NCBI GenBank assembly: GCA_029204225.1
Contig: MU831997.1
Span: forward strand, 1 to 64,000
DNA length: 64,000 nt
Source: Diphasiastrum complanatum
Lineage: Eukaryota; Streptophyta; Lycopodiopsida; Lycopodiales; Lycopodiaceae
Direction: 5' to 3'
Shown here: piece by piece, positions 22,620 through 33,000 of the stretch
How positions within the stretch are numbered: the stretch's first letter is position 1
How the letters are laid out: the number at the start of each line of letters is the position of its first letter
Translations under genes and position numbers: made by a program
Notes under the pieces: generated by a model
What the model saw: only the letters and a program-made list of their open reading frames with translations
Told to the model about the DNA's origin: nothing
Database searches by the model: none

Positions 22620-25532
22620 GGAGTTGGTAGCATTCCCCTTTGCTTAGGATCTTCCAAAAAGATCAACATAGAAGGTGTTTTGTACATTCCTACAATAACA
22701 AAGAATCTACTAAGTGTTGGCCAAATGGTAGACAATGGTTTCAATGTTGACTTTGCTTCAAATGAATGTTTCATCAAGAAGAAGGGTAAGATAGTGGCTA
22801 AGGGCACTAGACTTGGCAAACTTTATAAGCTGGATGCATTTGTGGATACTAATGTTGTCATGTTGGCCGAGAAGAGCAAGATATCTACCTTTACTTTATG
22901 GCACAAAAGACTTGGACATGTCAACTCGGGTTCCATGGAGGCTATGATCAAGGAGGAGTATGCTTTAGGCCTACCAAGGTCTATTGGGAAGGAAGACAAG
23001 GTTTGTGAAGCTTGTGCCTTATCCAAGGCACATAAGAAGGTGTTTCCTAACTCCATCACAAAGTCATCTCATCCTCTTGAACTCATACACTCGGATGTGC
23101 ACATTGCTAGCACCAAATCTAATGGAGGTTCATCCATGTTTTTAACCTTCATTGATGACTACTCAAGATATTGTTGGGTGTTCTTACTTTCCTTCAAGTC
23201 TCAAGTATTTGATACTTTTGTAAAGTTCAAGTTGTTTGTGGAAAAGCATCATAATCATAGCATCAAGATTCTTAGAAGTGACAATGGTGGAGAATTCAGC
23301 TCCAATGAGTTCAAGGCCTTTTGTGAGGAGGAAGGGATGAAGAAAGAGACTTCTTGTCCTTACACTCCTCAACAAAATGGAGTTGCTGAAAGAAGGAATA
23401 GAACATTATGTGAATGTTCTAAGGCTTTAAGATTAGATGCTTGTTTGCCCAAATCCTTTTGGGGTGAGTCTCTTGTATGTGCAAACTACTTGATGAATAG
23501 GGTGTCTTGCAAAGCAATTGAAGACAAAACTCCTTATGAGATGTTGTATGGAAAGAAACCCAATCTTAATCACTTGAAAGTTTTTGGGTGTATATGTTAT
23601 GTGCATGTGCCATTGGAAACAAGAACCAAGGAGGATCCATCTTCCACAAGAGGGATCATGCTTGGATATGCAAGCTCAAGAAAGGGCTACAAAGTCTATC
23701 TCCCATCCTTAAACAAATTTGTTGTTTCAAGGGATGTCATCTTTGATGAACATCATATGCATATGCTTGAAGAAGGCTCAAGTGCTCCAACAATCAAGAA
23801 GAAGATGGCCGAGGATCAAGATCTTGGTTTTGAGGAGGAGCTCATGGAGGAGCAAGCACCAAACCCACCTATCACACCAAGGAGATCTTCAAGGGCAAAA
23901 GTGGAGCCATCAAGGCTCACATATCAAGGCAAAGGACAGCAAGTTGAGGGTATCTCATCCACTTCTTATGCTTTATCCAGTTTCAAAGAACCATCTAATG
24001 TTGAAGATGCATTGCACTCCAAAGAATGGTATAAAGCTATGTTGGATGAGTATGATGCCTTGATTGAGAATGAAACTTGGTTGCTTGTTGAGAGACCTCA
24101 AAGGAATGTAATAGGATGCAAGTGGGTCTTCAAGCTTAAGTTGAATGCAAATGGGAGTGTTAACAAACATAAAGCAAGATTAGTTGCAAAAGGTTATGCT
24201 CAAGAGAGAGGGATAGACTATGAGGAAACTTTTGCACGTGTGGCCAAGATGGTCACAATAAGGCTAATCATTGCACTTGCATCACATTTTGGATGGATTC
24301 TATGTCAAATGGATGTCTCTAATGCTTTCTTGAATGGTTTTTTGGAAGAGGATATCTATATGGAGCAGCCACAAGGGTTCATCAAGCATGGAATGGAGAA
24401 CAAAGTATGCCATCTCCAAAGAAGCATCTATGGCTTGAAGCAAGCCTCGAGATCTTGGAATTCAAGACTACATTGCTATCTTATTTCACTTTCTTTTGTT
24501 CAAAGTGAATATGATCCCACTCTTTACATTAAGTTTGATGATGTTGGTATTGTACTTTTACTCATTTATGTAGATGACATCATCATTAGTGGAAATAGTG
24601 TTGATGGTATTGAAAAAATCAAGATAGATCTATCCTTAGAGTTCAAGATGGTAGATCTAGGGTGTCTTCACTTCATCTTAGGCATAGAAGTACTTAGAGG
24701 GTCTGATTTTATCTTTATAATTCAAGTAAACTATGCTCAAAGTCTTTTGAAGAAGTTTAAGATGGAAGTATGCAAAAGTGTTGACACACCAATGGAGCAA
24801 GATGTAAAAGTGCCAAATGAAGATGATGAAAGATCCTTCATGGACATCACTTTGTTTAGGCAACTTATAGGTTCCTTAATGTGGATCACTATAACTAGAC
24901 CAGATCTTAGCTTTAGTGTATGTAGGTTGAGCCAATCCATGCAAAAGCCATTGAATATCCATTGGAAAAAGGCTAAGAGGATTCTAAGATACATCTCAGG
25001 TACATTGGATTTTGGGATTCTATATAGAGGAGATGTGATTAACCTTCATGCATTTAGTGATTCAGATTTTGCAGGGGACAAGAGGGATAGGAAATCAACA
25101 AGTGCCTATTCAACTTTCATAGGAGAAGGTGTGGTTTCATGGCTTTCAAAAAAGCAAGAAACTATATCTCTATCTTCAACCGAGGCCGAGTACAAAGCTT
25201 TGACAACCACTACAAAGGAGGTACTTTGGATCAAGAGATTATTGGTGGAACTAAAGATCATGGATTCAGAGGAGGCACCAATCATCTACAATGACAATAT
25301 ATCAGCCCAACACCTTGCATCTAACCCAATCTTCCATGCAAGATCTAAGCACATTGAGATATGCCATCACTTTGTGAGAGAAATGGTGCAAGCCAAGGAG
25401 ATTGCTTTGGAGCATGTTCCAAGCAATGAATGTGTAGCTGATCTACTTACTAAACCACTTCAAAAGACACCTTTTATGAAGTTCAGATCATCACTTGGAG
25501 TGATTAGTAAAGCAATGATTGAACCAAGCTAG
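22620..25532 (+). CDS. C2 Pol: protease end, integrase, RT, RNase H
   Basis: One uninterrupted frame of about 970 codons, shifted relative to gag. It opens with the protease C-terminus (LYIPTITKNLLSVGQM). Integrase has the HHCC zinc domain (HKRLGH, then CEACALSKAHKK) and DDE residues in FIDDYSR, RSDNGGEF and NGVAERRNRT. RT contains GCKWVFKLKLN, MDVSNAFLNGFLEEDIYM and LIYVDD at 24567-24578. RNase H contains SDSDFAGDKRDRKSTSAY and LSSTEAEYKAL, ending at the TAG near 25530. All catalytic motifs are present. The single indel upstream is the only visible defect; copia pol normally follows gag in one frame. Confidence 0.95.
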   Translation, partial: GVGSIPLCLGSSKKINIEGVLYIPTITKNLLSVGQMVDNGFNVDFASNECFIKKKGKIVAKGTRLGKLYKLDAFVDTNVVMLAEKSKISTFTLWHKRLGHVNSGSMEAMIKEEYALGLPRSIGKEDKVCEACALSKAHKKVFPNSITKSSHPLELIHSDVHIASTKSNGGSSMFLTFIDDYSRYCWVFLLSFKSQVFDTFVKFKLFVEKHHNHSIKILRSDNGGEFSSNEFKAFCEEEGMKKETSCPYTPQQNGVAERRNRTLCECSKALRLDACLPKSFWGESLVCANYLMNRVSCKAIEDKTPYEMLYGKKPNLNHLKVFGCICYVHVPLETRTKEDPSSTRGIMLGYASSRKGYKVYLPSLNKFVVSRDVIFDEHHMHMLEEGSSAPTIKKKMAEDQDLGFEEELMEEQAPNPPITPRRSSRAKVEPSRLTYQGKGQQVEGISSTSYALSSFKEPSNVEDALHSKEWYKAMLDEYDALIENETWLLVERPQRNVIGCKWVFKLKLNANGSVNKHKARLVAKGYAQERGIDYEETFARVAKMVTIRLIIALASHFGWILCQMDVSNAFLNGFLEEDIYMEQPQGFIKHGMENKVCHLQRSIYGLKQASRSWNSRLHCYLISLSFVQSEYDPTLYIKFDDVGIVLLLIYVDDIIISGNSVDGIEKIKIDLSLEFKMVDLGCLHFILGIEVLRGSDFIFIIQVNYAQSLLKKFKMEVCKSVDTPMEQDVKVPNEDDERSFMDITLFRQLIGSLMWITITRPDLSFSVCRLSQSMQKPLNIHWKKAKRILRYISGTLDFGILYRGDVINLHAFSDSDFAGDKRDRKSTSAYSTFIGEGVVSWLSKKQETISLSSTEAEYKALTTTTKEVLWIKRLLVELKIMDSEEAPIIYNDNISAQHLASNPIFHARSKHIEICHHFVREMVQAKEIALEHVPSNECVADLLTKPLQKTPFMKFRSSLGVISKAMIEPS

Positions 25533-25536
25533 ATAG

Positions 25537-25546
25537 TGAGGAGGAG
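25537..25546 (+). other. C2 polypurine tract
   Basis: GTGAGGAGGAG-type tract directly before the 3' LTR, the plus-strand primer of copia elements. Confidence 0.85.
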
Positions 25547-26228
25547 TGTTAAAAATTCACAATTCTAGCTTGACTAGTTTTGGTCATATGACTTGTAAAT
25601 AGTTAGATGGTCATGATGTGGCTTGTCACACGTGCCAAATAGCATAGGATTCCATTCATAAGGATGTTCTCAAGTAGACCTAAGTGTTAGAACCTTTGGA
25701 ATGAGTCCAAATTATGCTTAGATACAAGGGAGAAAAAATAGGAGCTATTTTTGGTAATTTTTGCATTGTTGAGGGATCTCCAAGATTCCAACCCTAACTT
25801 GGTAGGGATGAAAGATCCACCAAAATTAGCATTAGGGATAGGTTTAGGGCTACTCATACCTGCCCAAAACCGTGATGGATCATGTATATATAGGTGATGA
25901 TATCTCACCAAAATCAATCAAGCAATTTCATGATTTTTCTCTCATAATGGTGCAATTGCTCTCTATGTTCATAATTGTTTGAGTACTTGTGATTACTAAT
26001 GATTATAGGATTGAATGTAGGTCTGGTGTACAGTACTCAGACTGTGGGAGTCCGTACTTTCACACGTGTGAAGCCTTCTTCGAGGATTTGGGCCATTTAG
26101 TGAGGTTCAAGCATAGATTTTTGATGGATTTTGATGGTTCAACTTGTGCTAATCTTATGAAATCATAATCTATTGTTTCCCTCATCATTTCAAGTGTTTT
26201 AGGATCCTTATTTGCTGTAATTTTTACA
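25547..26228 (+). repeat. C2 3' LTR
   Basis: 682 bp, read as identical to the 5' LTR; followed by TTTTG. Confidence 0.97.
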
Positions 26229-26233
26229 TTTTG

Positions 26234-26762
26234 AAGCATTGAAAGGCTTTAGATCTGTGCTTAATGAACATGACTATAGACCATCATCTATGAAAGTGAT
26301 AAAATAGATTGCATCTCCTAAGGACGGAGTTGGCATTGGACCACAAAGATCGCTATGTACAAGATCCAATACATGCTTTGTTTTGATGGAATGTGATTTG
26401 AGAAACTTGCTTCTAGAGTGCTTCCCATAGATGCAGGATTCACAAAAGAAAGATTTCCTATCCAATGAACAAGAGAAATACAATCCATCAACTAGATTAT
26501 TACAACACATATAAGAAAGTGATTTTGTATTCACGTGTCCAAATCGACTATGCCACAGAATAGCATTATCGTTTACATTTTCATTAGAGATGCTAGCTAA
26601 TGCAACTAAATTAGAGAGTGCGTAAAGATTTTCGACTCTAGTGCATGTAGTCAGAGTAGTATCTTCATCGAAGATTGTACACTGCTCAAATGAGAAGGTA
26701 ACAATGTAGCCCTCATCAGTCATCTTAGAAACTGACAACATGTTCTTTGACAACTGCCTTTT
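26234..26762 (-). pseudogene. C1 protease end and integrase N-terminal part
   Basis: The minus-strand frame starts LSKNMLSVSKMTDEGY (protease end to integrase), followed by LWHSRFGHVNTKSL and CESCIYGKHSR (HHCC domain) and DLVHSDLCGPMPTPSLGDA, then FITFIDD of the core. A frame change occurs just after FIDD, and the reading (MFIKHRSKAFQCFK) continues at 20074 across the C2 insertion. Confidence 0.88.
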
Positions 26763-27095
26763 GGTATGGGACTTAGATGGGTAGGATCTTGAGCATGCTT
26801 GTGTTTGTGATGGTAGTGATTGTGGTTTAGCAAGGGGATGCTAGATAGGTCTTGCTTGAAGCTTGGATCTAGCTATGGTTGGGTGGTAAATTCTTGAGGC
26901 CATCTTGTTTATCTACTTTTGGAAGGATCTTAGGAGCATTGGAGGAGAGGCACATTGGAGGCTTTTGGAGGCATTGGTGGACATCTACTCTAAGGGTTGG
27001 TGGGCTACTCTTCCTATTCGTTAAATATGGACCTACAAAAAGCTTGACGAGAGTTACTTGTGAAAGAACAGTAAAAAAATAGACCTTCCGAGAGT
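26763..27095. other. Filler sequence between C1 and C4
   Basis: About 330 bp that match neither the missing gag/protease of C1 nor the missing RNase H end and LTR of C4. Weak open frames exist on both strands but no domain. It marks the junction of two truncated elements. Confidence 0.55.
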
Positions 27096-28248
27096 TCACT
27101 CAAGAGCAAGAAATGGGTCCTCCTGCAAAGAAACAAATATAACCTGATGTGGATTTTTTGGTATCCACATCGCCTGCCCAATCAAAATCTGAATAGGTAG
27201 TCAGTGTGAGTGCAGCTTCTGTGTTGCCGTTGTAACTCAAGGCGTAGTGCTTTGAGGCTTTGCAAGGCTTTCCAGTGTTGTAGACTGGATTGGACATGAA
27301 TTGCGATAGTGTGCTCACAACATATGCAAGATCAGATCATGTGCAGATCATAGAGTACATGATAGAACATATGACTGACTGATAGGGGTACTTGCACATT
27401 TCTTGCTGATCTGCCTTTGTTCTAGGGCACATGTCTTTGGATAGTTTGCATCTTGGATCTATAGGAGTATCTATGGGTTTGCAATCCTCCATGCCATATT
27501 TGCGAAGTACATTGAAAGGTAAGATTGTTGGCTTATGGTGATCCTTCTACTCGCGCGATCTCTGTTGATCTCCATACCAAGAAGGTAATGGACTGGGCCT
27601 AAATCAGTCATCTCGAACTCTGATGAGAGTAAGGATTTAGTTTCTAGCAGCAACTAATTTGAATTGCTGATGATTAGAGAATCATCAACGTATAGTGCTA
27701 TTATAACATATCTTGACCCTTTACACTTGAGATATACATTAGAGTCTGCGAAACAAGAGGTAAAGTCATGATGCAACAAGAAATGATTTATTCCATCGTA
27801 CCAGGCTCTCGAAGCTTGCTTTAGACCATATAATGCCTTGGGCAATTTACATACTAGATGCTCCTTGCCTTGAAGGACGTAACCTTCTGTTTGATAGATG
27901 AACACATCTTCTTGTATATATCCGTGTAGGAATGTCGTCTGGACGTCCGTCTGGTGAATGTCCAGATACTTGTTCAAATTCTTTAACCACCAGTCTAGCT
28001 TTCCATTTGGATATTGATCCATCTGGTTTAAGCTTTAGCTTGAAGATCCATTTGGAGTCAATTGGTTTTACACCTATAGGAGGATTGACAAGACTCCAAG
28101 TCTTGTTCTTCATTAGTGACTTTTACTCAGCATTCATGGCAGCTTTTCATTTGTCTGCATCGGGCATTAACAATGCTTCTGCAACAGTGGCGGGTTCATC
28201 ATGACTGATGAACGTCTGAGGGGTGAAACAGGTTGTTGTCGTTGTCTT
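27096..28248 (-). pseudogene. C4 RT and RNase H start
   Basis: RT runs from about 28190 (KWKAAMNAE, stop, MKNKTWSLVNPP) through DSKWIFKLKLKPDGS, TDVQTTFLHGYIQEDVFI and YGLKQASRAWYD to ALYVDDSLIIS (about 27671-27690) and FEMTDLGPVHYLLGMEI. RNase H begins at 27318 and breaks after DWAGDVDTKKSTSGYICFFA. Three or more frame changes are visible. The second half of RNase H is missing at the junction. Confidence 0.88.
28244..28248 (+). repeat. C3 target duplication, left (GTCTT)
   Basis: GTCTT recurs at 33729-33733 just outside the 3' LTR. Confidence 0.93.
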
Positions 28249-28961
28249 TGTGAAGATGATTAACATATTATCTTCCTATCTTGAGTTTGGGGTCATGTCC
28301 ATGATAATTTCCACTAGATTTCATGTTCTACATATAAGGAGTGTGAATTGAGCACATATCCTTCTAGTGTAGCTCGGATTTGAGTTAGATTGGTTCAATT
28401 ATAATGACATGTATATGTTTTGATAGCATGCAAAGTCTTACTGTATGCATGCAAGCCACATGCAATCAGTGCATGCAACATGCAAAGTAGTTTCTATGAT
28501 CTACACACGTCTAGGCAATTTTATGAGTTGACATGCAGTACATGCATCATACATGCATGCAGTTACACATGTGGATCTATGGTAGGTGAATTAGTTCAGT
28601 TAAGTGGACTTTCCATGCAACTCCACTGTAGGAATTCGAGTCTCTCTCATGTAGGGAAAGTTGGGCATGTTTTGCTATATTGTGAATATTGAGATTTTGG
28701 TGTTTTGGACTCATTCTCTATGTATGATTTTCTCTCTCTACTCGAGAGGAGCCTCTTTTTCCCATATTGAACACTTAGAATTATTTTTGACATTCATTTC
28801 TCGTAGTGAAGAGTTATATTTTTTCATCAGATGTATGCTATTGTGCTCTTGTCTTAGATTTTTCAAGCATACTGTTCTTTGATCAATCTTGTGCAATCAC
28901 AACACCTTAGTAAGATCCTGTAGGGTGTGTGGTGAAGTTCACACATGCTAAAAACTTCACG
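28249..28961 (+). repeat. C3 5' LTR with clustered RY motifs
   Basis: Starts TGTGAAGATGATTAAC and ends ...AACTTCACG, where the 3' LTR ends CACA; the terminal A has mutated. Ten CATGCA motifs lie between 28426 and 28622. Confidence 0.92.
28426..28622 (+). promoter_or_regulatory. Cluster of CATGCA (RY/Sph) motifs in the C3 LTR
   Basis: Ten CATGCA copies in under 200 bp, several overlapping as CATGCATGCA. In plants this motif is bound by B3-domain regulators of the ABI3/FUS3/LEC2 group. The 3' LTR keeps most of the cluster (33185-33370). A regulatory role here is inference. Confidence 0.5.
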
Positions 28962-28973
28962 TGGTATCAGAGC
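28962..28973 (+). other. C3 primer binding site (initiator tRNA-Met)
   Basis: TGGTATCAGAGC abutting the 5' LTR. Confidence 0.93.
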
Positions 28974-29724
28974 TTCATGCTTTGAAGAGGTGAGGGTGTA
29001 TACATCAGATCATCAGTATTTTTGCTTGCAGGAACTTGGATTTTGGAGAAGGATTCAAACTCGCTGAGAAACAAGCAATCTATGGATCAATAAAGGCTGA
29101 TATGATCTAGCGGAGCTCTGTACGGACAGAGAACTCACACGTGTGAAATCAGCCCTCATTAATGAGTGCTACTTATCAAGGAATGATCCAAATTTGATGT
29201 TCTATAGCTTGTTGAATAGGTATTGGAGAGTAGAATGTGTTGATCTTGTTTCTAAATCAATTTGATTTGTTTTTAGAAGAGTTTTAGGCAATCAGAGAGT
29301 TTGAGAGGGTACTCAACTTGTGGGATATGCCAAAGTGAGCACACATCTGTCTTTTTCACCATTTTCATCAATTTTCACTGTCAATCAAGTAGGATTGGAT
29401 AGAAGTGAGTGTTCTAAGGTCTTAGAATTTTCATTTCACACATATTACTGTGTTTGAGTTGGAAGTAAGTTCCTAGAGAGTTTATCAGTACATTGAAACT
29501 CGTGGGAGAGATAGATTTCTTGCTTGCATGTGCTTCTTCTTTTGTGACTGAAGCAAGATCCAAATTCAAGATAGATTGATTTTCTGTATTGAGAATTTGT
29601 TCTCACATCTGTTGCTAGATTTCATAGGGTGGATCAACATCTGTGTTAGATCCTAGATTGAGATAGCAAACAACATCTTTTCAACTCCATTTTTTTATCA
29701 TTACTAGAATTTCTCACCAAGAAG
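28974..29724 (+). other. C3 untranslated leader
   Basis: About 750 bp with no ORF of note. It includes an AACTCACACGTGTGAAA stretch like one in the C2 LTR. Confidence 0.6.
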
Positions 29725-30560
29725 ATGTCTTCATCTGGTTCACATTTCTTAGAGCACAGTGAGAGATTAACATCTTCCAATTATGCAATGTGGAAAATCA
29801 GAATGGAATCACTGTTGATTCTACAAGATGTAATGGATATTGTGAGTGGAGCTGAAGAAGAACCTGCTGCACCTAATGAAGTTGCAGCATTCCACAAAAG
29901 AACCAGAATTGCCCTCATTTTATGGAAATGAATGTTACCAATGAAGTGTTAAGAGAGATCAGTACATGCACCACTACCAAGGAAGCTTGGGATACTCTAG
30001 AAATAATTTATGAAATCAAAAATACTTCTGGATTGCTTACACTTAGAAATCAGATATTTCTAAGTTATCAGAGAGTAGATGAGAGTGCTTCATCATATGT
30101 CATGAGAGTTAAGGATCTTCATCAAGAGTTAGCTGGTATTAGTGATGCTCTTAAGAACACTGAACTTGTTCAAGTAATCCTAAATGGACTTAGAGATGAG
30201 TATGACAATATTGTGCAGACTTATGCTGTTAGAGAGGATCTTCCATCCTTGGAGACACTGCAAGGTGTTCTCATTGCTGAAGAAAGCAGGCAAGAGAACA
30301 AGATGCTGAGGATCAACAGACTTTCATTGAAAGATGGTGGATATGACAAAACACTCTTCATCAGAGACAAGTCAAGAGGCAAGGGCAAAGGACAACAACA
30401 CTTCAAGAAGGACAAAGCCAAAGAAGTTGGTGAGGATTAGTCCTCACAAGGTGCAACATCCAGTGGCAAGAAGAAGCTAGCAAAGATCAAGTGTTTTTTC
30501 TGTGGAAAGAAAGGACATTATGCATCAAACTATTTCAAGAAGAAGAACCAATCTAAGCAA
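29725..30560 (+). pseudogene. C3 gag
   Basis: MSSSGSHFLEHSERLTSSNY is a typical copia Gag start. A frameshift near 29920 is followed by MNVTNEVLREISTCTTTKEA and LVQVILNGLRDEYDN. An in-frame TAG lies at 30438. The zinc knuckle CFFCGKKGHYASNY has lost its last Cys (Tyr instead), so RNA binding would be impaired even without the stop. The sequence is similar to C2 Gag throughout, so both belong to the same broad lineage. Confidence 0.88.
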
Positions 30561-32424
30561 GCTAACCTTACTAATGAGGATGAGTGTGAGGGTGTAGAGA
30601 GTGAAAGAGAGGATTCATTAATGATGTCTACTTTTTCATCTTTTCTTTTTAAGAATGAAGAAGTCTGGTGGATAGATAGTGGGGCTAGTTCCCACATGTC
30701 TAGTTCTAGGAACTCTTTCACTAATCTCATGCCATATCTAGGTGCAAAAAGGTCAATCTATACTGCTAATGATGTAGAGTGTAGGATTGAAGGAATAGGT
30801 AGCATTCCATTACATGCATCATCATCAAAATCTTTTTGCTTACATGATGTACTGTATGTACCCAAATTGACTAAGAATCTCATTAGTGTAGGACAATTGT
30901 TTGATAGTGGATTGGATGTCAAGTTTCAAGTTGACAAGTGTATAATCTCAAGAGAAAATGAAGTTATTGCTAGAGGATCTAGGATTGGTAAGTTGTACAA
31001 ACTAGATTCTAGGGAGAGTGCTAACATTTCAGATATTGCTTATAAGACCAAGGTTCTACAAGAGGATCTGTGGCATAAGAGATTGGGTCATCCCAATTTC
31101 AAAGCCATGCAATTTATGGTCAAAGAAGGAAAAGCTGTTGGTCTACCAAAGACACTGTCAAAGGAGCTTCTACCTTGTGAAGCTTGTGTGTTGGCAAAGT
31201 CACACAGAAGGCCTTTTACTAGATCAAGTATAAAGACAAAACAACCATTTGAACTTGTATACTCAGATGTTCATTTCTCATCAACTAAGAGCAAAGGAGG
31301 AGCCAACTTCTTTGTCTCTTTTGTAGATGATTATACAAGACATTTTTGGATCTATATGTTTTCTTCAAAAGCCATGGTTTATGATGTTTTTCTTACTTTT
31401 TAAGCTTTTGTAGAGAAGCAGTTTCCTTTCAAGATAAAAGCTTTAAGAAGTGATAGTGGAGGGGAATACACTTCCAATAAGTTTAAAGACTTTTGTGAGA
31501 GAAAGGGTATTCAAAGAGAGTTCTCTTGTTCATATACTCCTCAACAAATTGGAGTTGCTGAGAGAAAAAATAGAACTTTGTGTGAATGTGCAAAAGCCAT
31601 TAGGCTGGAAGCTTCTTTGCCTAAAGAATTTTGGGGAGAGGCAGTTGCATGTGCAAACTATCTTTGTAATAGGCTTCCAAATCTTGCAATAGGAGGAAAG
31701 ACACCATTTGAGATGTTGTATAAGAAAAAGCCTAAGGTAGATCATCTGAGGATTTTTGGTTGTGTATGCTTTGTGCATGTACCTATAGAAACTAGAAAGA
31801 AGGAAGATCCTAGTGCAGTAAAAGGAATTTTTGTAGGTTATGCATCTACTAAAAAAGCATACAAGATTTATTTGCCCTCTACTGACAAAAATGTTGTTAG
31901 TAGAGATGTGGTCTTCCATGAAGATCAAAAATTTAACTTGGATGATGTTCAGATTAAAGAGACTCATGCAAGATCAATCATCAACCTTGATGCTATTCAA
32001 GAAGAGGTGAGGCCGAGGCCTGAGGAGGAGTAGATTCAAGCTACCACACCAAAAAGATCTACACGAGCAAGATCTGAGCCAAGGAGGCTCACATATGATG
32101 AAGAAGGAAGGCAAGTGGAAGGTGAAACTTCCTATCATGCACTTTTTATATCAGATGAAGAGCCTACGGATGTCCAAGAAGTGGGTTGAAGCAATGACCC
32201 AAGAATTTGAAGCCTTGTTGTCAAATAACACATGGGAGCTTGTGGAGCCACCAAACAACATGCATGTGATCGGATGTAAGTGGGTATTTAGAATCGAGTA
32301 TAATCATGATGGATCTATCAATAAGTATAAAGCAAGACTTTGTGCTAAAGTCTAGTCTCAGATTAAAGGTCTTGATTATGAAGATACCTTTGCACCAGTT
32401 GCAAAGATGGTAACAATTATATCA
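30561..32424 (+). pseudogene. C3 protease, integrase and RT start
   Basis: Protease WWIDSGASSHMSS is at about 30666. Integrase has HKRLGHPNFKAM, CEACVLAKSHRR, FVDDYTRHFW, RSDSGGEYTS and QIGVAERKNRTL (a Gln-Ile for the usual Gln-Asn-Gly). Stops occur at 31401 and 32031, with a frameshift near 32180. RT starts WVEAMTQEFEALL and CKWVFRIEYNHDGS, has a TAG near 32353, and ends at KMVTI near 32424, where the deletion begins. Confidence 0.88.
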
Positions 32425-32996
32425 TTGGAAGTTGGCTAAAAGAGTCTTGAGGTATATATCTTCTTCCTTGGATCATGGACTATACTATGAAGGAGAAGAT
32501 CCGACTTTGATTGCTTTTTCAGATTCAGATTTTGCAGAAGACAGGTTGGATAGGAAATCCACAAGTGCTTACACTATATTTTTCGGAGGAAATTTGGTTT
32601 CTTGGCTGTCAAAGAAGCAAGCAACTATTTCCTTATCATCCTGTGAAGCTGAATACAAATCTCTTACAACCACAACAAAGGAGGTTTTATGGATCAAAAT
32701 GCTACTTTTGGACCTTAAGTGTTATGCAGATGAAGATTTACCAATTATCAAGAATGATAACATTTCTGCTCAGGCTCTTGCAAATAATCTAGTCTTTCAT
32801 GCAAGGAGCAAGCATATTGAAGTGGCTCATCATTTTGTAAGAGAAAAAGTCATTGGAAGAGAGATCTTATTGGAGCATGTTTCATCTTTAGATTGTGTTG
32901 CAGATCTTCTCACCAAGCCTCTACTCAAGAATGTCTTTATGAAGATGAGGTCTAACCTTGGCCTAATTTCGAAATCTATGTTGATAGGAACATAAA
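32425..32996 (+). pseudogene. C3 RNase H
   Basis: It follows the RT deletion directly: HWKLAKRVLRYISSSLDHG, then SDSDFAEDRLDRKSTSAY, LSSCEAEYKSLTTTTKE, ADLLTKPLLKN and the end at GT-stop. The frame is open for 187 codons, so this part has decayed less than the rest. Confidence 0.88.
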
Positions 32997-33000
32997 TTTT

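Larger units (their letters stand above)
20075..26228 (+). mobile_element. C2: young, nearly intact Ty1/copia retrotransposon
   Basis: It has two 682-bp LTRs that I read as identical, a perfect initiator tRNA-Met primer site, a single gag-pol reading frame broken only once (near 22611-22620), a GAGGAG purine tract and a 5-bp target duplication. Domain order is Gag, zinc knuckle, protease, integrase, RT, RNase H. The lack of LTR differences implies a recent insertion. It interrupts the integrase of C1. Confidence 0.97.
16346..26762 (-). mobile_element. C1: truncated copia element interrupted by C2
   Basis: On the minus strand it keeps the integrase N-terminus and core start (26234-26762), then, after the 6.2-kb C2 insertion, the rest of integrase, RT, RNase H (17744-20074) and the 3' LTR (to about 16346). 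Gag and protease are missing: homology stops near 26762, where unrelated sequence separates it from C4. Removing C2 and one TTTTG copy makes the integrase reading continuous. Confidence 0.85.

Noticed and set aside
26879-27082. Forward gene in the C1-C4 filler
   Set aside because: Short, no domain, and an equally long frame exists on the other strand.
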